Shown: positions 44,983 to 58,034, numbered from the stretch's first letter. The stretch: 64,000 nucleotides of DNA from JAOUJD01 sp963726405 (GCA_963726405.1 CAVSCF010000001.1:186001-250000), one strand, 5' to 3'. Made by a program: numbers and translations. The notes: generated by a model from the letters alone, not told the origin.

Positions 44983-46959
44983 TTACCTGTCGATCTGCTT
45001 GCCCCGTGGGGGAGGCGCTTCGCGTTCCGCCGGCTTTCCGCGCTCCGGCTCGGGCACGTTGCGCAGCACCTGTTCCTTCTGCGACTGGGGCGGATGCGGG
45101 TGCGGCGCCGCGACGGGGGCGGGAGTTGCCGGCGCCGAGGGTGCTGCCGCGGGTGGTGCCGGCCTCGCGGCGGGTGCGGGCGGCGGTGACGGCTGGACCG
45201 GACGGGCAGCGGGCGCCATGGAGGCCGGTTGCCGGATGGTCGGGGGCGCGCCCGGCGGGAAACGAGGCGGTTCCGCCGGATTGATCGGCTTGGGCTGCCC
45301 GGGCGGAATCTGGTCGCTCGGCAAGTGCGGGCGCGGCGCGGCACGTTCGGGCGGCGACGCAGCCGGGGGCGCCGGCGGCCGCGGTTCGAGCTGTCCGCGT
45401 TTCAATCCCGGCGGTTGACCGAGCGGTGAGGGATCGTTGCCCGGCATCGGCGGCTGCGGGGCGACGCCTCGGCCCGGCACCGGATCGGCGACCATCGGCG
45501 GCCTCACGCGTGTCGGCGGCGAGCCCGGCTGCGGTGGCTGACCCTGCGGTGGCTGACTCTGCGGTGCCTGCCCCTGAGGAGCTTGCGGCTGCGGACGTTG
45601 CGGCGGCGAGGGAGGCCCACCGCGCTGGCCGGGCGGCGTCGGGACGACCGCTCCGCCTTGTCCCTCGTGTTCCGCATACTTGCGCGTCGAGGGCCGCGGC
45701 GCCGGGGCCACGTTCAGCGGTGGCGGAGCGATCGGCTTCAGCTGTTCCGGCCTCGGCGGCGCACTGAGCACCACCTTCTGGATCGGATCGCGGAAGCGCG
45801 GGCCGGGAACCAGCGTCGAGCCCCGGCCCTCATTGATCGTGCGCGGCACGCCGGCCGGCGGACGATTGATGATCGTCTGGTTGATGATGGTGACGTACGT
45901 CGTGTTGTGGCGATAGTGCGGTTCATACCGGTGCCACGGCGCCAGCGGATACCAGCCGACCACAGGGCCGACGCCCACCGCAACGCTCCCCGTGTTCCCC
46001 ACGAAGCCCACCAGGGCGGGCGCCCACACCGGACGACGAACGTATCCGCCCGGGACCCAGCCCCAGCGGCCTCCCAGCACGATCCAGCGGCCATAGTGGA
46101 AGGGTGCATAGCCCCACGGCGCCTGGTCGACCCAGGTCCAGCCCCACGGCCGCACCCAGCGCCACTGGCCATACCGGTAGGGGGCCCAGCCGACCGGCAC
46201 CACGCGCGGATACCAGACCGTGCCATAGGCGACGTCCGGCGCCCATTCGCCGTAGGTGTCCAGTTCCTCGTAGCCCGTCATGTACGGGGACACGTACTGC
46301 ACCGACCGCACCTGGCGGTATTGCTCGTCGCGGCTCAGTGCCCACTGGTCGAACCCTGTGGACGTCGCTTGCTCGAAATTGAACCCGCTGCTGCCAGGAT
46401 TGACGACGATCGCCTGGCCGGGGCTGACGCCGATGGCGTTGCTGGCGGAACGCACGGTGCCGTGGCCTTCGAATACGGTCAGCCGCATCGGGCCCTGGTC
46501 GGTGCCGTCGATCCGATAGCGGCCGGGCGCCGAGAGTTCCACCCGGAGGTCCGCCACGGTGACCGCCGTGGTCTCGCCGTGCTCCGGATTGCCGAGCCTG
46601 ACGTTGAGCGTGCCGTATTCGAGGTTGAACGCGGCCGTCGAGTAATCGAGTTGTCCGAAACCGCCCCGGCTGTTCGCGCCCAGGCGGAAGGTGTGCGGAC
46701 CGACGCGGATTTCGTTGCGCCCGTCGGCCCCGGTGTACAGGCCCGTGCCCACGCTCACGACGTCGTTGACCTGCGCCCCGTCCCACTGGCCCGCACTGTC
46801 TTCCTCGACGCGCCAGATCTGGGCATCGCCTTCGGCGATGGCCACGCGACCGGCGATCAGCGGTGGAGCGTCGGACGCGTTCCCTTGCGCCTGCGCGGGT
46901 GCGACCGCCGTGTAACCGGCGACCAGGAAGGCGGCGATCAGCGTCAACCAGCGTTGCAT
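44983..46959 (-). CDS. FecR-domain, proline-rich secreted protein (DUF6600-like)
   Basis: 658 residues from the ATG at 46959 behind AAGGAGAG. Signal peptide cleaved near AQAQ. Residues ~30-195: FecR-like beta domain (VAIAEGDAQIWRVEEDSAGQWDGAQVNDVVSVGTGLYTGADG). Residues ~210-350: Trp/Tyr/Pro-rich repeats (ELDTYGEWAPDVAYGTVWYPRVV, GQWRWVRPWGWTWVDQAPWGYAPFHYGRW), as in DUF6600. The last ~300 residues are an almost continuous Pro/Gln/Ala-rich low-complexity tail. Probably cell-surface or wall-associated; function unknown. Confidence 0.82.
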   Translation of the reverse strand: MQRWLTLIAAFLVAGYTAVAPAQAQGNASDAPPLIAGRVAIAEGDAQIWRVEEDSAGQWDGAQVNDVVSVGTGLYTGADGRNEIRVGPHTFRLGANSRGGFGQLDYSTAAFNLEYGTLNVRLGNPEHGETTAVTVADLRVELSAPGRYRIDGTDQGPMRLTVFEGHGTVRSASNAIGVSPGQAIVVNPGSSGFNFEQATSTGFDQWALSRDEQYRQVRSVQYVSPYMTGYEELDTYGEWAPDVAYGTVWYPRVVPVGWAPYRYGQWRWVRPWGWTWVDQAPWGYAPFHYGRWIVLGGRWGWVPGGYVRRPVWAPALVGFVGNTGSVAVGVGPVVGWYPLAPWHRYEPHYRHNTTYVTIINQTIINRPPAGVPRTINEGRGSTLVPGPRFRDPIQKVVLSAPPRPEQLKPIAPPPLNVAPAPRPSTRKYAEHEGQGGAVVPTPPGQRGGPPSPPQRPQPQAPQGQAPQSQPPQGQPPQPGSPPTRVRPPMVADPVPGRGVAPQPPMPGNDPSPLGQPPGLKRGQLEPRPPAPPAASPPERAAPRPHLPSDQIPPGQPKPINPAEPPRFPPGAPPTIRQPASMAPAARPVQPSPPPAPAARPAPPAAAPSAPATPAPVAAPHPHPPQSQKEQVLRNVPEPERGKPAEREAPPPRGKQIDR

Positions 46960-47151
46960 GGTCTCTCCTTGCCCCTCAGCACTGTTCTTCTGTAGCAACT
47001 AACGGCCACCCGGCGGCTGCTGTTGACTCGGGTAACACTCTGTAACACCCGACTGCTCCGGTTCGGGAGCGCCAAGTCGCTTGCTGCGGGGTCCGGCCAA
47101 CGCCCATAATCCCAAGTTCCGTTCACGCCGTCCGGCACACGCCTCCCTCCC

Positions 47152-49407
47152 ATGCGATTCCGTTTCCCGATCGTCATCATCGACGAGGATTTCCGCTCCG
47201 AAAACGCCAGCGGGCTGGGCATACGCGCCCTGGCGAAGGCCATCGAGGCCGAGAGCGTCGAGGTGCTGGGCGTCACGAGCTTCGGCGACGTATCGAGCTT
47301 CGCGCAGCAGCAGAGCCGCGCCTCCGGCTTCATCCTGTCCGTCGATGACGAGGAACTGGCGGAAGGCAATGGCGATCGCGAGACGATCGAGAGGCTGGTC
47401 AAGTTCGTCGCCGAGATCCGCCGCCGCAACGCCGACATTCCGATCTTCCTGTACGGCGAGACGCGCACCACGCACCACCTGCCCAACGAGGTGCTGCGCG
47501 AACTGCACGGCTTCATCCACATGTTCGAGGACACGCCGGAGTTCGTCGCCCGCTACATCATCCGCGAGGCGCGCGCGTACCTCGACACGCTGGCGCCGCC
47601 GTTCTTCCGTGCTCTGGTGCACTACGCGCAGGACGGTTCGTACTCCTGGCACTGCCCCGGGCACTCCGGCGGTGTGGCTTTCCTGAAGAGTCCCGTGGGG
47701 CAGATGTTCCACCAGTTCTTCGGCGAGAACATGCTGCGCGCGGACGTGTGCAACTCGGTCGACGAGCTGGGCCAGCTGCTCGACCACACCGGCCCGGTGG
47801 CCGCGAGCGAGCGCAATGCCGCGCGCATCTTCGGCGCTGATCACCTGTTCTTCGTCACCAACGGCACGTCGACGTCGAACAAGATCGTGTGGCATTACAC
47901 GGTGGCGCCCGGAGACGTGGTCATCGTCGACCGCAACTGTCACAAGTCGGTGCTGCACGCGATCACGATGACGGGCGCGATCCCGGTCTTCCTGATGCCG
48001 ACGCGCAACCACTACGGGATCATCGGGCCGATCCCGATCGAGGAATTCAAGTGGGAGTCGATCCAGGAGAAGATCGATCACCACCCGCTGATCAGGAAGT
48101 CCGTCACCAACGGCAACAAGCCGCGCGTGCTGACGCTGACGCAGAGCACCTACGACGGCATCCTCTACAACGTCGAGACGATCAAGGGCCTGCTCGACGG
48201 CAAGGTCGACACGCTGCACTTCGACGAGGCGTGGCTGCCGCACGCTGCGTTCCACACGTTCTATCGCGAGATGCACGCGATCGGCGGCGTGACGCCGCGC
48301 AGCCGCAACCGCGAGTCGATGATGTTCTCGACCCAGTCGACCCACAAGATGCTGGCGGGCCTGTCACAGGCGTCGCAGATCCTGATCCAGGACTCCGAGA
48401 AGGAGAAACTCGACCGCTTCATGTTCAACGAGGCGTTCCTGATGCACACGTCGACTTCGCCGCAGTACGCGATCATCGCGTCGTGCGACGTCGCCGCCGC
48501 GATGATGGAGCCGCCGGGGGGCACCGCGCTGGTGGAGGAGTCGATCTCCGAGGCGCTCGAATTCCGCCGCGCGATGCGCAAGGTCGACAAGGAGTACGGC
48601 GACTCGTGGTGGTTCCAGGTGTGGGGGCCGGAACACCTCGCGGCTGAGGGCATCGGCACGCGCGAGGACTGGATGCTGTCGGCCAGCGACGACTGGCACG
48701 GCTTCGGCGAGATCGCGTCCGGCTTCAACATGCTGGACCCGATCAAGGCCACGGTCATCACGCCCGGGCTGAACGTCGACGGTTCGTTCTCGGACCCCGG
48801 CATGCCGGCCGCGGTGGTGACGAAGTACCTGGCCGAGCACGGGATCATCGTCGAGAAGACCGGGCTCTACTCCTTCTTCATCATGTTCACCATCGGCATC
48901 ACGAAGGGCCGCTGGAACACGATGGTGACCGAGCTGCAGCAGTTCAAGGACGACTACGACAAGAACCAGCCGCTGTGGCGCGTGATGCCCGAGTTCATCC
49001 GCGGATTCCCGCGCTACGAGAAGATGGGCCTGCGTGACCTGTGCGATGCCGTCCATGCAATCTACCGCGAGAGCGACATCGCGCGCCTGACGACCGAGAT
49101 GTACCTGTCTGAGATGGAGCCGGTGATGAAACCGGCCGACGCCTACGCCCAGATGGCGCACAGCAAGATCGACCGCGTCCCGATCGACGATCTCGAAGGC
49201 CGGGTGACTGCCATCCTGCTGACCCCCTACCCGCCGGGCATCCCGCTGCTGATTCCGGGCGAGCGGGTCAACGCGACGATCGTCCGCTACCTGAAGTTCG
49301 CGCGTGAACTGAACGCCCGCTTCCCGGGCTTCGGCACGGACATCCACGGCCTGGTCAAGGAAGAGGTCGACGGCGTGACGCAGTACTTCCTCGACTGCGT
49401 CCGCTAG
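47152..49407 (+). CDS. Orn/Lys/Arg decarboxylase (PLP fold type I)
   Basis: 751 residues with the three-domain layout of acid-inducible decarboxylases: N-terminal response-regulator-like wing (VIIDEDFRSENASGLGIRALAKAIE, to ~130), PLP domain with Lys399 in STHKMLAGL and DHLFFVTNGTSTSNK and HFDEAWLPHAAFH, and C-terminal domain. It is most like arginine or lysine decarboxylase; substrate not resolvable by eye. The product would be agmatine, cadaverine or putrescine. Often next to dcd in betaproteobacteria; here separated from dcd only by the divergent FecR-like gene. Confidence 0.92.
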   Translation: MRFRFPIVIIDEDFRSENASGLGIRALAKAIEAESVEVLGVTSFGDVSSFAQQQSRASGFILSVDDEELAEGNGDRETIERLVKFVAEIRRRNADIPIFLYGETRTTHHLPNEVLRELHGFIHMFEDTPEFVARYIIREARAYLDTLAPPFFRALVHYAQDGSYSWHCPGHSGGVAFLKSPVGQMFHQFFGENMLRADVCNSVDELGQLLDHTGPVAASERNAARIFGADHLFFVTNGTSTSNKIVWHYTVAPGDVVIVDRNCHKSVLHAITMTGAIPVFLMPTRNHYGIIGPIPIEEFKWESIQEKIDHHPLIRKSVTNGNKPRVLTLTQSTYDGILYNVETIKGLLDGKVDTLHFDEAWLPHAAFHTFYREMHAIGGVTPRSRNRESMMFSTQSTHKMLAGLSQASQILIQDSEKEKLDRFMFNEAFLMHTSTSPQYAIIASCDVAAAMMEPPGGTALVEESISEALEFRRAMRKVDKEYGDSWWFQVWGPEHLAAEGIGTREDWMLSASDDWHGFGEIASGFNMLDPIKATVITPGLNVDGSFSDPGMPAAVVTKYLAEHGIIVEKTGLYSFFIMFTIGITKGRWNTMVTELQQFKDDYDKNQPLWRVMPEFIRGFPRYEKMGLRDLCDAVHAIYRESDIARLTTEMYLSEMEPVMKPADAYAQMAHSKIDRVPIDDLEGRVTAILLTPYPPGIPLLIPGERVNATIVRYLKFARELNARFPGFGTDIHGLVKEEVDGVTQYFLDCVR

Positions 49408-49419
49408 CGGGGTGCCTCG

Positions 49420-49836
49420 ATGATGCAGGGCCTCGATACGGTGGCCGCAATCGCGGTGGGCGCATTCATGCTCGTCGGCTTCGCGCTGATGCTGTTCATG
49501 GTGCTGGTGCAGCCGATCTGGTGCGTCGTGGATTGCGCGGTCGACCGCCGTCGCTCGGCCGTCGGCAAGGGCGTCTGGATCGTCGTGCTGATCGTGCTGT
49601 ACGGCCTGGCCAACTGGTTCTACGGCGCGCTGGCCGCCGACGGGGCGTGGCTGCGGCGGCTGACGCGGCTGGCGTGGCTGTTCGCCCTGCTGCTCGCGGT
49701 CGGCTTCTTCGCGCTGTACAACATGAGCGAGGGTTTCCGGCGCGGCATCGACGAGCAGTGGCGCAACCGGCAACTGGTCGTGATGGTGCCGGCGCTCGCG
49801 TCGCTGAGAGCCGCGCTGGAGAAGGGCGCGACATGA
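49420..49836 (+). CDS. Small membrane protein, unknown function
   Basis: 138 residues, three membrane helices: residues ~8-32 ([23 protein letters not shown]), ~50-70 ([21 protein letters not shown]) and ~83-100 ([17 protein letters not shown]). An acidic/basic soluble tail follows. No known family recognised. It begins 12 bp after the decarboxylase stop and runs into the threonine aldolase gene. Confidence 0.7.
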   Translation: MMQGLDTVAAIAVGAFMLVGFALMLFMVLVQPIWCVVDCAVDRRRSAVGKGVWIVVLIVLYGLANWFYGALAADGAWLRRLTRLAWLFALLLAVGFFALYNMSEGFRRGIDEQWRNRQLVVMVPALASLRAALEKGAT

Positions 49837-50868
49837 GACGAGCAGCCGATCGACCTGCGTTCGGATACGGTGACCCGACCGACGGACGGCATGCGCGCCG
49901 CCATCGCTGCGGCTCCGGTGGGCGACGACCAGTACGGCGAGGATCCGACGGTCAACGCGCTGCAGGAGCGCACGGCGGAACTGCTGGCAAAGGAGGCCGC
50001 GCTCTTCCTGCCGAGCGGCACGATGGCCAACCAGGTCGCCCTGCGGGTGCTGACCCGTCCCGGCGACGAGGTGGTGGTGAGTCGCGAGAGCCATGCCGTG
50101 TGGCACGAAACGGGCGGCTCGGCGGCGAACGCCGGAGTCCAGTTCCGCGAGATCGGCGACAAGGGGCGCTTCACCGCCGAGGAGTTCATCGCCGCGGTCA
50201 AGCCGCGCGACCACCCGATCTATCCGCCGACGACGCTGGTCGAGGTCGAGAACACGCACAACCGCAGCGGCGGAATCGTCTTCGGGCTCGAGGAGTCGGC
50301 ACGCATCGGCGCCGCGGCGCGCGAACGCGGCATCGCGACCTTCCTCGACGGCGCGCGGCTGTTCAACGCGGCGGCCGCGAGTCATCACACCGCGGCCCAG
50401 TTGGCGGAGCCCTTCGATCTCGTCGCCATTTCGCTGTCGAAGGGTCTCGGCGCACCGATCGGCTCGATGCTCGCCGGTCGCCGCGAACTGATCGAACGCG
50501 CGGTCCGCTACCGCCGCATGTTTGGCGGTGCCATGCGCCAGGCGGGCCTGGTGGCGGCGGCCGGCCTCTACGCGCTGGACCATCACATGGCGCGGCTCGT
50601 CGAAGACCACGACAACGCGCAGCGGCTTGCCCAGGCGCTGGTCGCCAACCCGAACGTCGACCTCGACCTCGCCACGGTGCAGACGAACATCGTCGTGTTT
50701 CACCTGAAGGGGTCGGCACCCGATGCGGCCACGGTGGTGCGAAAGGCCGCGGAGCGGGGCGTCCTGCTGTTTGCGTTCGGTCCGCGCACGCTGCGAGCCG
50801 TGACGCATCTCGATGTGACGCCGGCGCAGTGCGTGCGTGCCGGCACGGTCCTCGCGGACCTCATCTGA
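49833..50868 (+). CDS. ltaE: Low-specificity L-threonine aldolase; start region out of frame (one extra base near 49836)
   Basis: Cleaves L-threonine/allo-threonine to glycine and acetaldehyde. The conserved N-terminus [15 protein letters not shown] is in a frame closed by the previous stop codon and has no ATG/GTG before it; the nearest ATG (49833, overlapping that stop) is one base out. Removing one base gives [14 protein letters not shown].. and a 344-residue protein; otherwise a GTG at 49870 gives 332 residues and loses the motif. PLP lysine is in SLSKGLG (codon at 50440). [17 protein letters not shown] and DGARLFNAA are family hallmarks. Glycine made here feeds gcvTHP. Confidence 0.88.
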
Positions 50869-50898
50869 CTTGTACGTTTGCCCAACAAGGAGATCTCC

Positions 50899-51843
50899 AT
50901 GGCCAGCAGAATCATCACGGTGTTCGGCGCCACGGGCGCGCAGGGCGGCGGACTCGCCCGCGCGATCCTCGCGCACCCCGCCAGCGGCTTCACGGTGCGG
51001 GCGGTCACCCGGAAGCCTGACTCGGACGCCGGCCGGGCGCTGGCGAAGGCCGGCGCCGAAGTTGTCGCGGCCGACATGGACGATCCCGCGAGCGTGCAGC
51101 GTGCGATGCGCGGCGCTTACGGCGCTTACTGCGTGACCAACTTCTGGGAGCACTTCTCGCCCGAGAAGGAACTCGCCCAAGCGGCGGCGATGGCCGATGG
51201 GGCGGCGAGCGCCGGCGTGCAGCACGTGATCTGGTCGACCCTCGAAGACACCCGCGCTTTCTTTGCGCCGGACGGCAAGCGCATGCCGGTGCTGATGGGC
51301 AAGTACAACGTGCCGCACTTCGACGCCAAGGGCGAGGCGAATGCACTCTTCGCGTCGAAGGTGCCGACGACACTGCTTTACACGTCGTTCTACTGGGACA
51401 ACCTGATCCACTTCGGCATGGGGCCCAAGAAGGGGCCGGACGGCGTGTTGGCGATCACGCTGCCGTTGGCCGACAAGCGGATGTCGGGCATGGCTGCGGA
51501 GGACATCGGCAAGTGCGCGTTCGGCGTCTTCAAGGAAGGTGCCAGCCACATCGGCAAGTCCGTGGGGATCGCCGGCGAGCACCTGAGCGGCGCGCAGATG
51601 GCCGCGGAGCTGACCAGGGCACTTGGCCGGACCGTGCGCTACAACGCGGTCACGCCGGAGCAGTACCGCGGGTTCGGCTTTCCGGGTGCCGATGATCTCG
51701 GCAACATGTTCCAGTTCTACGCGGAGTTCGAGGACGCGTTCATGCGGGCGCGACCGCTCGAAGTGGCGCGACGGTTGAATCCGGACCTGCAGACGTTCGC
51801 GGCCTTCCTGGCACGGAACAAGGACCGGATTCCGCTCGAGTGA
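50899..51843 (+). CDS. NmrA family NAD(P)-binding protein
   Basis: 314 residues from the ATG at 50899 behind AAGGAGATC. N-terminal Rossmann motif ITVFGATGAQGGGLARAIL (GxxGxxG), then AVTRKPDSDAGRALAKAGAEVVAADMDDPASV, typical of the atypical short-chain dehydrogenase NmrA branch, which lacks the YxxxK catalytic pair and often acts as a redox sensor. The FWEHFSPEKEL stretch is also conserved. Function and partner unknown. Lies between ltaE and the glycine riboswitch. Confidence 0.86.
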   Translation: MASRIITVFGATGAQGGGLARAILAHPASGFTVRAVTRKPDSDAGRALAKAGAEVVAADMDDPASVQRAMRGAYGAYCVTNFWEHFSPEKELAQAAAMADGAASAGVQHVIWSTLEDTRAFFAPDGKRMPVLMGKYNVPHFDAKGEANALFASKVPTTLLYTSFYWDNLIHFGMGPKKGPDGVLAITLPLADKRMSGMAAEDIGKCAFGVFKEGASHIGKSVGIAGEHLSGAQMAAELTRALGRTVRYNAVTPEQYRGFGFPGADDLGNMFQFYAEFEDAFMRARPLEVARRLNPDLQTFAAFLARNKDRIPLE

Positions 51844-51919
51844 GCCGGGCGGCCGGTGCTGCCCGGGGCGAGCCGGGTCGTCCCGGGAATTGCTATCCTT
51901 CGTCCTCGCTGATGTAGGC

Positions 51920-52106
51920 CGAAGCGGGAGAGTGCATCCGATACCGGGTGCCGCCGAAGGCGCAATCTCACCCGGAATCGCTCAGGTTCAAGAACCGCTT
52001 CGTCGTCGCGACTCTGGAGAGACCGCACGCTCGCGTGCGGCGCCGAAGGGGCAGGGGCCGTGGTGCTAGCCGCGGCTCCCGAACTCTCAGGCAAAAGGAC
52101 AGAGGG
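51920..52106 (+). promoter_or_regulatory. Tandem glycine riboswitch
   Basis: Two consecutive glycine aptamers. First: GGGAGAG (51926), GCCGAAGGCGCAA (51953-51965) and CTCAGGTTCAAGAACCGC (51981). Second: GGAGAGACCGC (52016), GCCGAAGGGGCA (52042-52053) and CTCAGGCAAAAGGACAGAG (52085-52103). The paired aptamers act as a glycine-responsive ON switch for glycine cleavage genes. It lies directly upstream of gcvT. Confidence 0.95.
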
Positions 52107-52142
52107 GTGCCGTTCGACAACCGTCGGACCGCGCCCCTTTTT
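52104..52142 (+). terminator. Riboswitch expression platform terminator
   Basis: GGGGTGC (52104-52110) pairs with GCGCCCC (52131-52137, one T-G pair), followed by five Ts (52138-52142). The stem begins at the 3' end of the second aptamer, so folding of the aptamer on glycine would compete with the terminator and allow transcription of gcvT. Confidence 0.8.
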
Positions 52143-52159
52143 CATTCGCCGGGAGATCC

Positions 52160-53251
52160 ATGGGCAACCGCACACCGCTTTTTGACACGCACGTCGCGTC
52201 GGGCGCGAAGGTCGTCGACTTCGGCGGCTGGGACATGCCGCTCAACTACGGCTCGCAGATCGAGGAGCACCACGCCGTGCGCCGCGATGCGGGCATGTTC
52301 GACGTTTCCCACATGTGTCCGGTCGACGTGAAAGGCGCGGATGCCCGCGCTTTCCTGCGCTATCTGGTTGCCAACAACGTCGACCGCCTGACGCAGCCGG
52401 GCAAGGCGCTCTACTCGTGCATGCTCAACCCCGCCGGCGGCGTGGTCGACGACCTCATCATCTATTTCCTGCGCGACGACTGGTTTCGCGTCGTCGTCAA
52501 CGCGTCGACGGCGGAAAAGGACCTCGCGTGGATGGAGAAGGTCCGCTTGGAGCGAGCCTTCGGGATCACGCTCGCGCCGCGCCGGGATCTCGCGATGATT
52601 GCCGTCCAGGGGCCGAATGCGCGTGCGAAGTTCTGGCAGGTGCGGCCGGCGGCCCGCGCGGCGACCGAGGGTCTCGAAGCGTTCTTCGCGGCGGAGGCTG
52701 GCGAGTTGTTCGTGGCTCGGACGGGGTACACGGGCGAGGACGGTTTCGAGGTGATGCTGCCCGCCGGACAGGCCGCGCGACTGTGGGCCGACCTCAAGGC
52801 GGCCGGTGTCGCCGAAGCGGGCCTGGGAGCCCGCGACACGCTGCGCCTCGAGGCCGGCATGAACCTGTACGGCAACGACATGGACGAGGCCGTTTCGCCG
52901 CTCGACGCCGGATTGGCGTGGACCGTCGACCTCAAGACGCCGCGCGAGTTCGTCGGCCGCCCTGCGCTCGAGCAGCAGGCGGCCGATGCGGGCGCGCGCA
53001 AGGCGCTGGTCGGGCTGAAGCTGCTCGACAAGGGCGTGCTGCGTTCGCACCAGAAGGTGTCGACGCCGCTCGGCGAAGGCGAGATCACGAGCGGGACGTT
53101 CTCGCCGACTCTCGGATTCTCGGTAGCGATGGCGCGTGTGCCGCGGGGCGTGAAGGCGGGCGACACCGTGCAGGTGGACATCCGCGGCAAGCCGCTCGCT
53201 GCGCAGGTGGTCAAGATGCCGTTCGTGCGGAACGGGAAGCCACTCATATGA
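52160..53251 (+). CDS. gcvT: Glycine cleavage system T protein (aminomethyltransferase)
   Basis: Takes the aminomethyl group from lipoyl-GcvH, releases ammonia and gives 5,10-methylene-tetrahydrofolate. 363 residues, ribosome site GGGAGA. Features: [42 protein letters not shown] with the conserved Asp/Ser/His, and [12 protein letters not shown]. First gene of the gcv operon, behind the riboswitch and its terminator. Confidence 0.97.
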   Translation: MGNRTPLFDTHVASGAKVVDFGGWDMPLNYGSQIEEHHAVRRDAGMFDVSHMCPVDVKGADARAFLRYLVANNVDRLTQPGKALYSCMLNPAGGVVDDLIIYFLRDDWFRVVVNASTAEKDLAWMEKVRLERAFGITLAPRRDLAMIAVQGPNARAKFWQVRPAARAATEGLEAFFAAEAGELFVARTGYTGEDGFEVMLPAGQAARLWADLKAAGVAEAGLGARDTLRLEAGMNLYGNDMDEAVSPLDAGLAWTVDLKTPREFVGRPALEQQAADAGARKALVGLKLLDKGVLRSHQKVSTPLGEGEITSGTFSPTLGFSVAMARVPRGVKAGDTVQVDIRGKPLAAQVVKMPFVRNGKPLI

Positions 53252-53255
53252 CCTC

Positions 53256-53294
53256 GCAGGTGTACGCGGCGCTGCGCGCCGCACGTGCACCTGC
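53256..53294 (+). other. Long hairpin between gcvT and gcvH
   Basis: Starting 5 bases after the gcvT stop, GCAGGTGTACG (53256-53266) pairs with CGTGCACCTGC (53284-53294, one G-T pair); then 6 more pairs, CGGCGC (53267-53272) with GCGCCG (53276-53281). The fold has a loop of 3 and a 2-base bulge. There is no T-tract after it, so it is more likely an mRNA stability or processing element than a terminator. Confidence 0.6.
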
Positions 53295-53387
53295 TCGGAG
53301 TAGTTTGCGGGCCGGGCTTCGGAGCGGCCGGGCGCCCGGCCCGATTACAGAGGCACGAAAAGGCAACGAAAAGGCGAAGGAGCAGCG

Positions 53388-53768
53388 ATGAAATTCCCAG
53401 CAGACCTGAAGTACACGAAGACGCACGAGTGGGCCAAGGTGGGCGACGACGGCCTGTTGTGGGTCGGCATCACCGATGCCGCGCAGGACATGCTCGGCGA
53501 CCTGGTGTTCGTCGGCGACGTGAAAGTCGGCGAGACGCTGAAGGCGGGCGAGACCGCCGGCGTGGTCGAGTCGGTCAAGGCGGCCTCGGACATCTACGCG
53601 CCGGTCGACGGTGAGGTGGTGGCGTTCAACGACGCGCTCGAGTCGGAACCGCAGCAACTGAACGGCGACCCGTACGGCGCGTGGATCTTCAAGATGAAGA
53701 CCGCGGCGTCGATCGACGGCCTGATGGATGCGAAGACCTACGAGGCCGAGGCTGCCGCGTCGCACTGA
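53388..53768 (+). CDS. gcvH: Glycine cleavage system H protein
   Basis: Small lipoyl carrier that shuttles the aminomethyl group between P, T and L. 126 residues, normal length. The lipoyl lysine is K64 in [44 protein letters not shown] is the conserved front part. Behind AAGGAGCAGCG ribosome site. The gap from gcvT is 136 bp. Confidence 0.97.
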   Translation: MKFPADLKYTKTHEWAKVGDDGLLWVGITDAAQDMLGDLVFVGDVKVGETLKAGETAGVVESVKAASDIYAPVDGEVVAFNDALESEPQQLNGDPYGAWIFKMKTAASIDGLMDAKTYEAEAAASH

Positions 53769-53887
53769 GGCGCTCGCCGGTCCGCCGCGCCGCTCGATGC
53801 GGAAAGGCGGGCTGCGCCCTTCCTGAACGACCCGGTCCGCGTTTCCTGCGAAGACACCCTGCTGCCGGATAACAGACACAGATACCC

Positions 53888-56785
<2,898 letters not shown>

Positions 56786-57061
56786 GGTAGGCGAGCGCTG
56801 GACGCCGCGCGCCGGCGTCAGGGTTGCGTCAGTTGGCAAGGCGGGATGGCTGCGCAACGTCCGGGGCAAGGGGGGCGGCCTCGAGCTCGCGCGTGCTCGC
56901 CAGGATTCTCCTGCGGCCGGCGGCCTGATACCGGGAACTGCGTACGGGGCGCGCGCAACGCGCGTTCATGCGACGCGCACGTCCGCTTTAGCAAATTCTT
57001 AGCGACGGAACGCCGCGCGCGTCCCTAGACTTCGCCCCTTCCCGAAGGTTGGAGCGATCAA

Positions 57062-57955
57062 ATGAAGAAGGCAGTGAAGTACGTCGGCTGGGCGCTGGCC
57101 GCACTCCTTGTACTCGGCATCGCTGCCGCGGGCGCGGCGCACCTGCTCGCGCAGCGCAAGATGAACCGCTCGATCGACGTCCAGGTGGCCCCTGTGGCGT
57201 TCGTCAACGATGCGGGAGCGGTCGCGCGGGGAAAGTACCTCTTTCAGTCGCGTGGCTGCAGTGAATGCCACGGCAACGATGGCGCGGGCAAGCTCGTCAT
57301 CGACGAGCCGAACGGCATGCGAGTGCGGTCGCCGAACATCTCTCCGGGCCCCGGCAGTGTTGTGGCGAAGTACACGGAGGTGGACTGGGTCCGCACCATC
57401 CGCCACGGCGTGAAGCCCGACAAGCGCCCGATCTTCATCATGCCCTCCGAGGACTACAACCGCTTCACCGATGCCGACGTGGCCGCGATCGTTGCCTATG
57501 CGCGCAGCCTGCCGCCGGCAAAGGGCGAAGCGGGGCGCATCGAGTTGCCGCTGATCGTCAAGGCGCTGTATGCAGCGAACATGATTCCCGACGCCCCCCA
57601 GCGCATCGACCACACGCTGCCGCCCGCCAAGGCGGTCGCGGAGGGGCCGACCGTCGAGCACGGCGCCTACGTGGCGAACATGTGCAAGGGATGTCACGGC
57701 GACCGGTTCAACGGCGGCAAGATTCCCGGATCGCCGCCGGACTGGCCGGCTGCCGCTGACCTGACCGCGCGCGCGACCTACGCGACGTACGACAGCGTGG
57801 ACAAGTTCCGGGCCATGCTGCGCAGCGGGAAGCGACCGTCGGGCGAGGCCATCAAGGTCATGCCTTTCCCCTCGCTGGGCGCATTGAACGACACCGACGT
57901 CGAAGCGTTGTATGCGTTCCTGAAGACGCTGCCCGCGGGCGGATCGTCCCAGTGA
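57062..57955 (+). CDS. Membrane-anchored diheme c-type cytochrome
   Basis: 297 residues. An uncleaved-looking N-terminal membrane helix (VGWALAALLVLGIAAAGAAHLLA, residues ~8-30) is followed by two cytochrome c domains: CSECHGNDGAGK at about residue 66 and CKGCHGDRFNGGK at about residue 209, each with heme-binding CxxCH. GRIELPLIVKALYAANMIPDAP between them resembles the c-type subunit of membrane-bound dehydrogenases. No partner dehydrogenase lies beside it. Its 5' gap from gcvP is 276 bp with no gene seen. Confidence 0.88.
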   Translation: MKKAVKYVGWALAALLVLGIAAAGAAHLLAQRKMNRSIDVQVAPVAFVNDAGAVARGKYLFQSRGCSECHGNDGAGKLVIDEPNGMRVRSPNISPGPGSVVAKYTEVDWVRTIRHGVKPDKRPIFIMPSEDYNRFTDADVAAIVAYARSLPPAKGEAGRIELPLIVKALYAANMIPDAPQRIDHTLPPAKAVAEGPTVEHGAYVANMCKGCHGDRFNGGKIPGSPPDWPAAADLTARATYATYDSVDKFRAMLRSGKRPSGEAIKVMPFPSLGALNDTDVEALYAFLKTLPAGGSSQ

Positions 57956-58004
57956 TCCTTTCCCGGCCGCGGGTGGCGCTCGGCACCCCGCGTTCAAGGG
58001 GGGG

Positions 58005-58034
58005 CTTGAAATCCGCCACCGCCGCTCCGAATTT
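58005..58034 (+). promoter_or_regulatory. Sigma-32-like promoter of the hsp20 pair
   Basis: CTTGAAA at 58005-58011, a 15-base spacer, then CCGAATTT at 58027-58034. The -35 matches the sigma-32 consensus exactly and the -10 agrees at six of eight positions with CCCCATNT. It is 60 bp upstream of the first hsp20 start. Confidence 0.6.

Noticed and set aside
48364..51582. 1072-codon frame antisense to the decarboxylase, ltaE and NmrA genes
   Set aside because: No homology pattern, and all three genes on the other strand have strong evidence.
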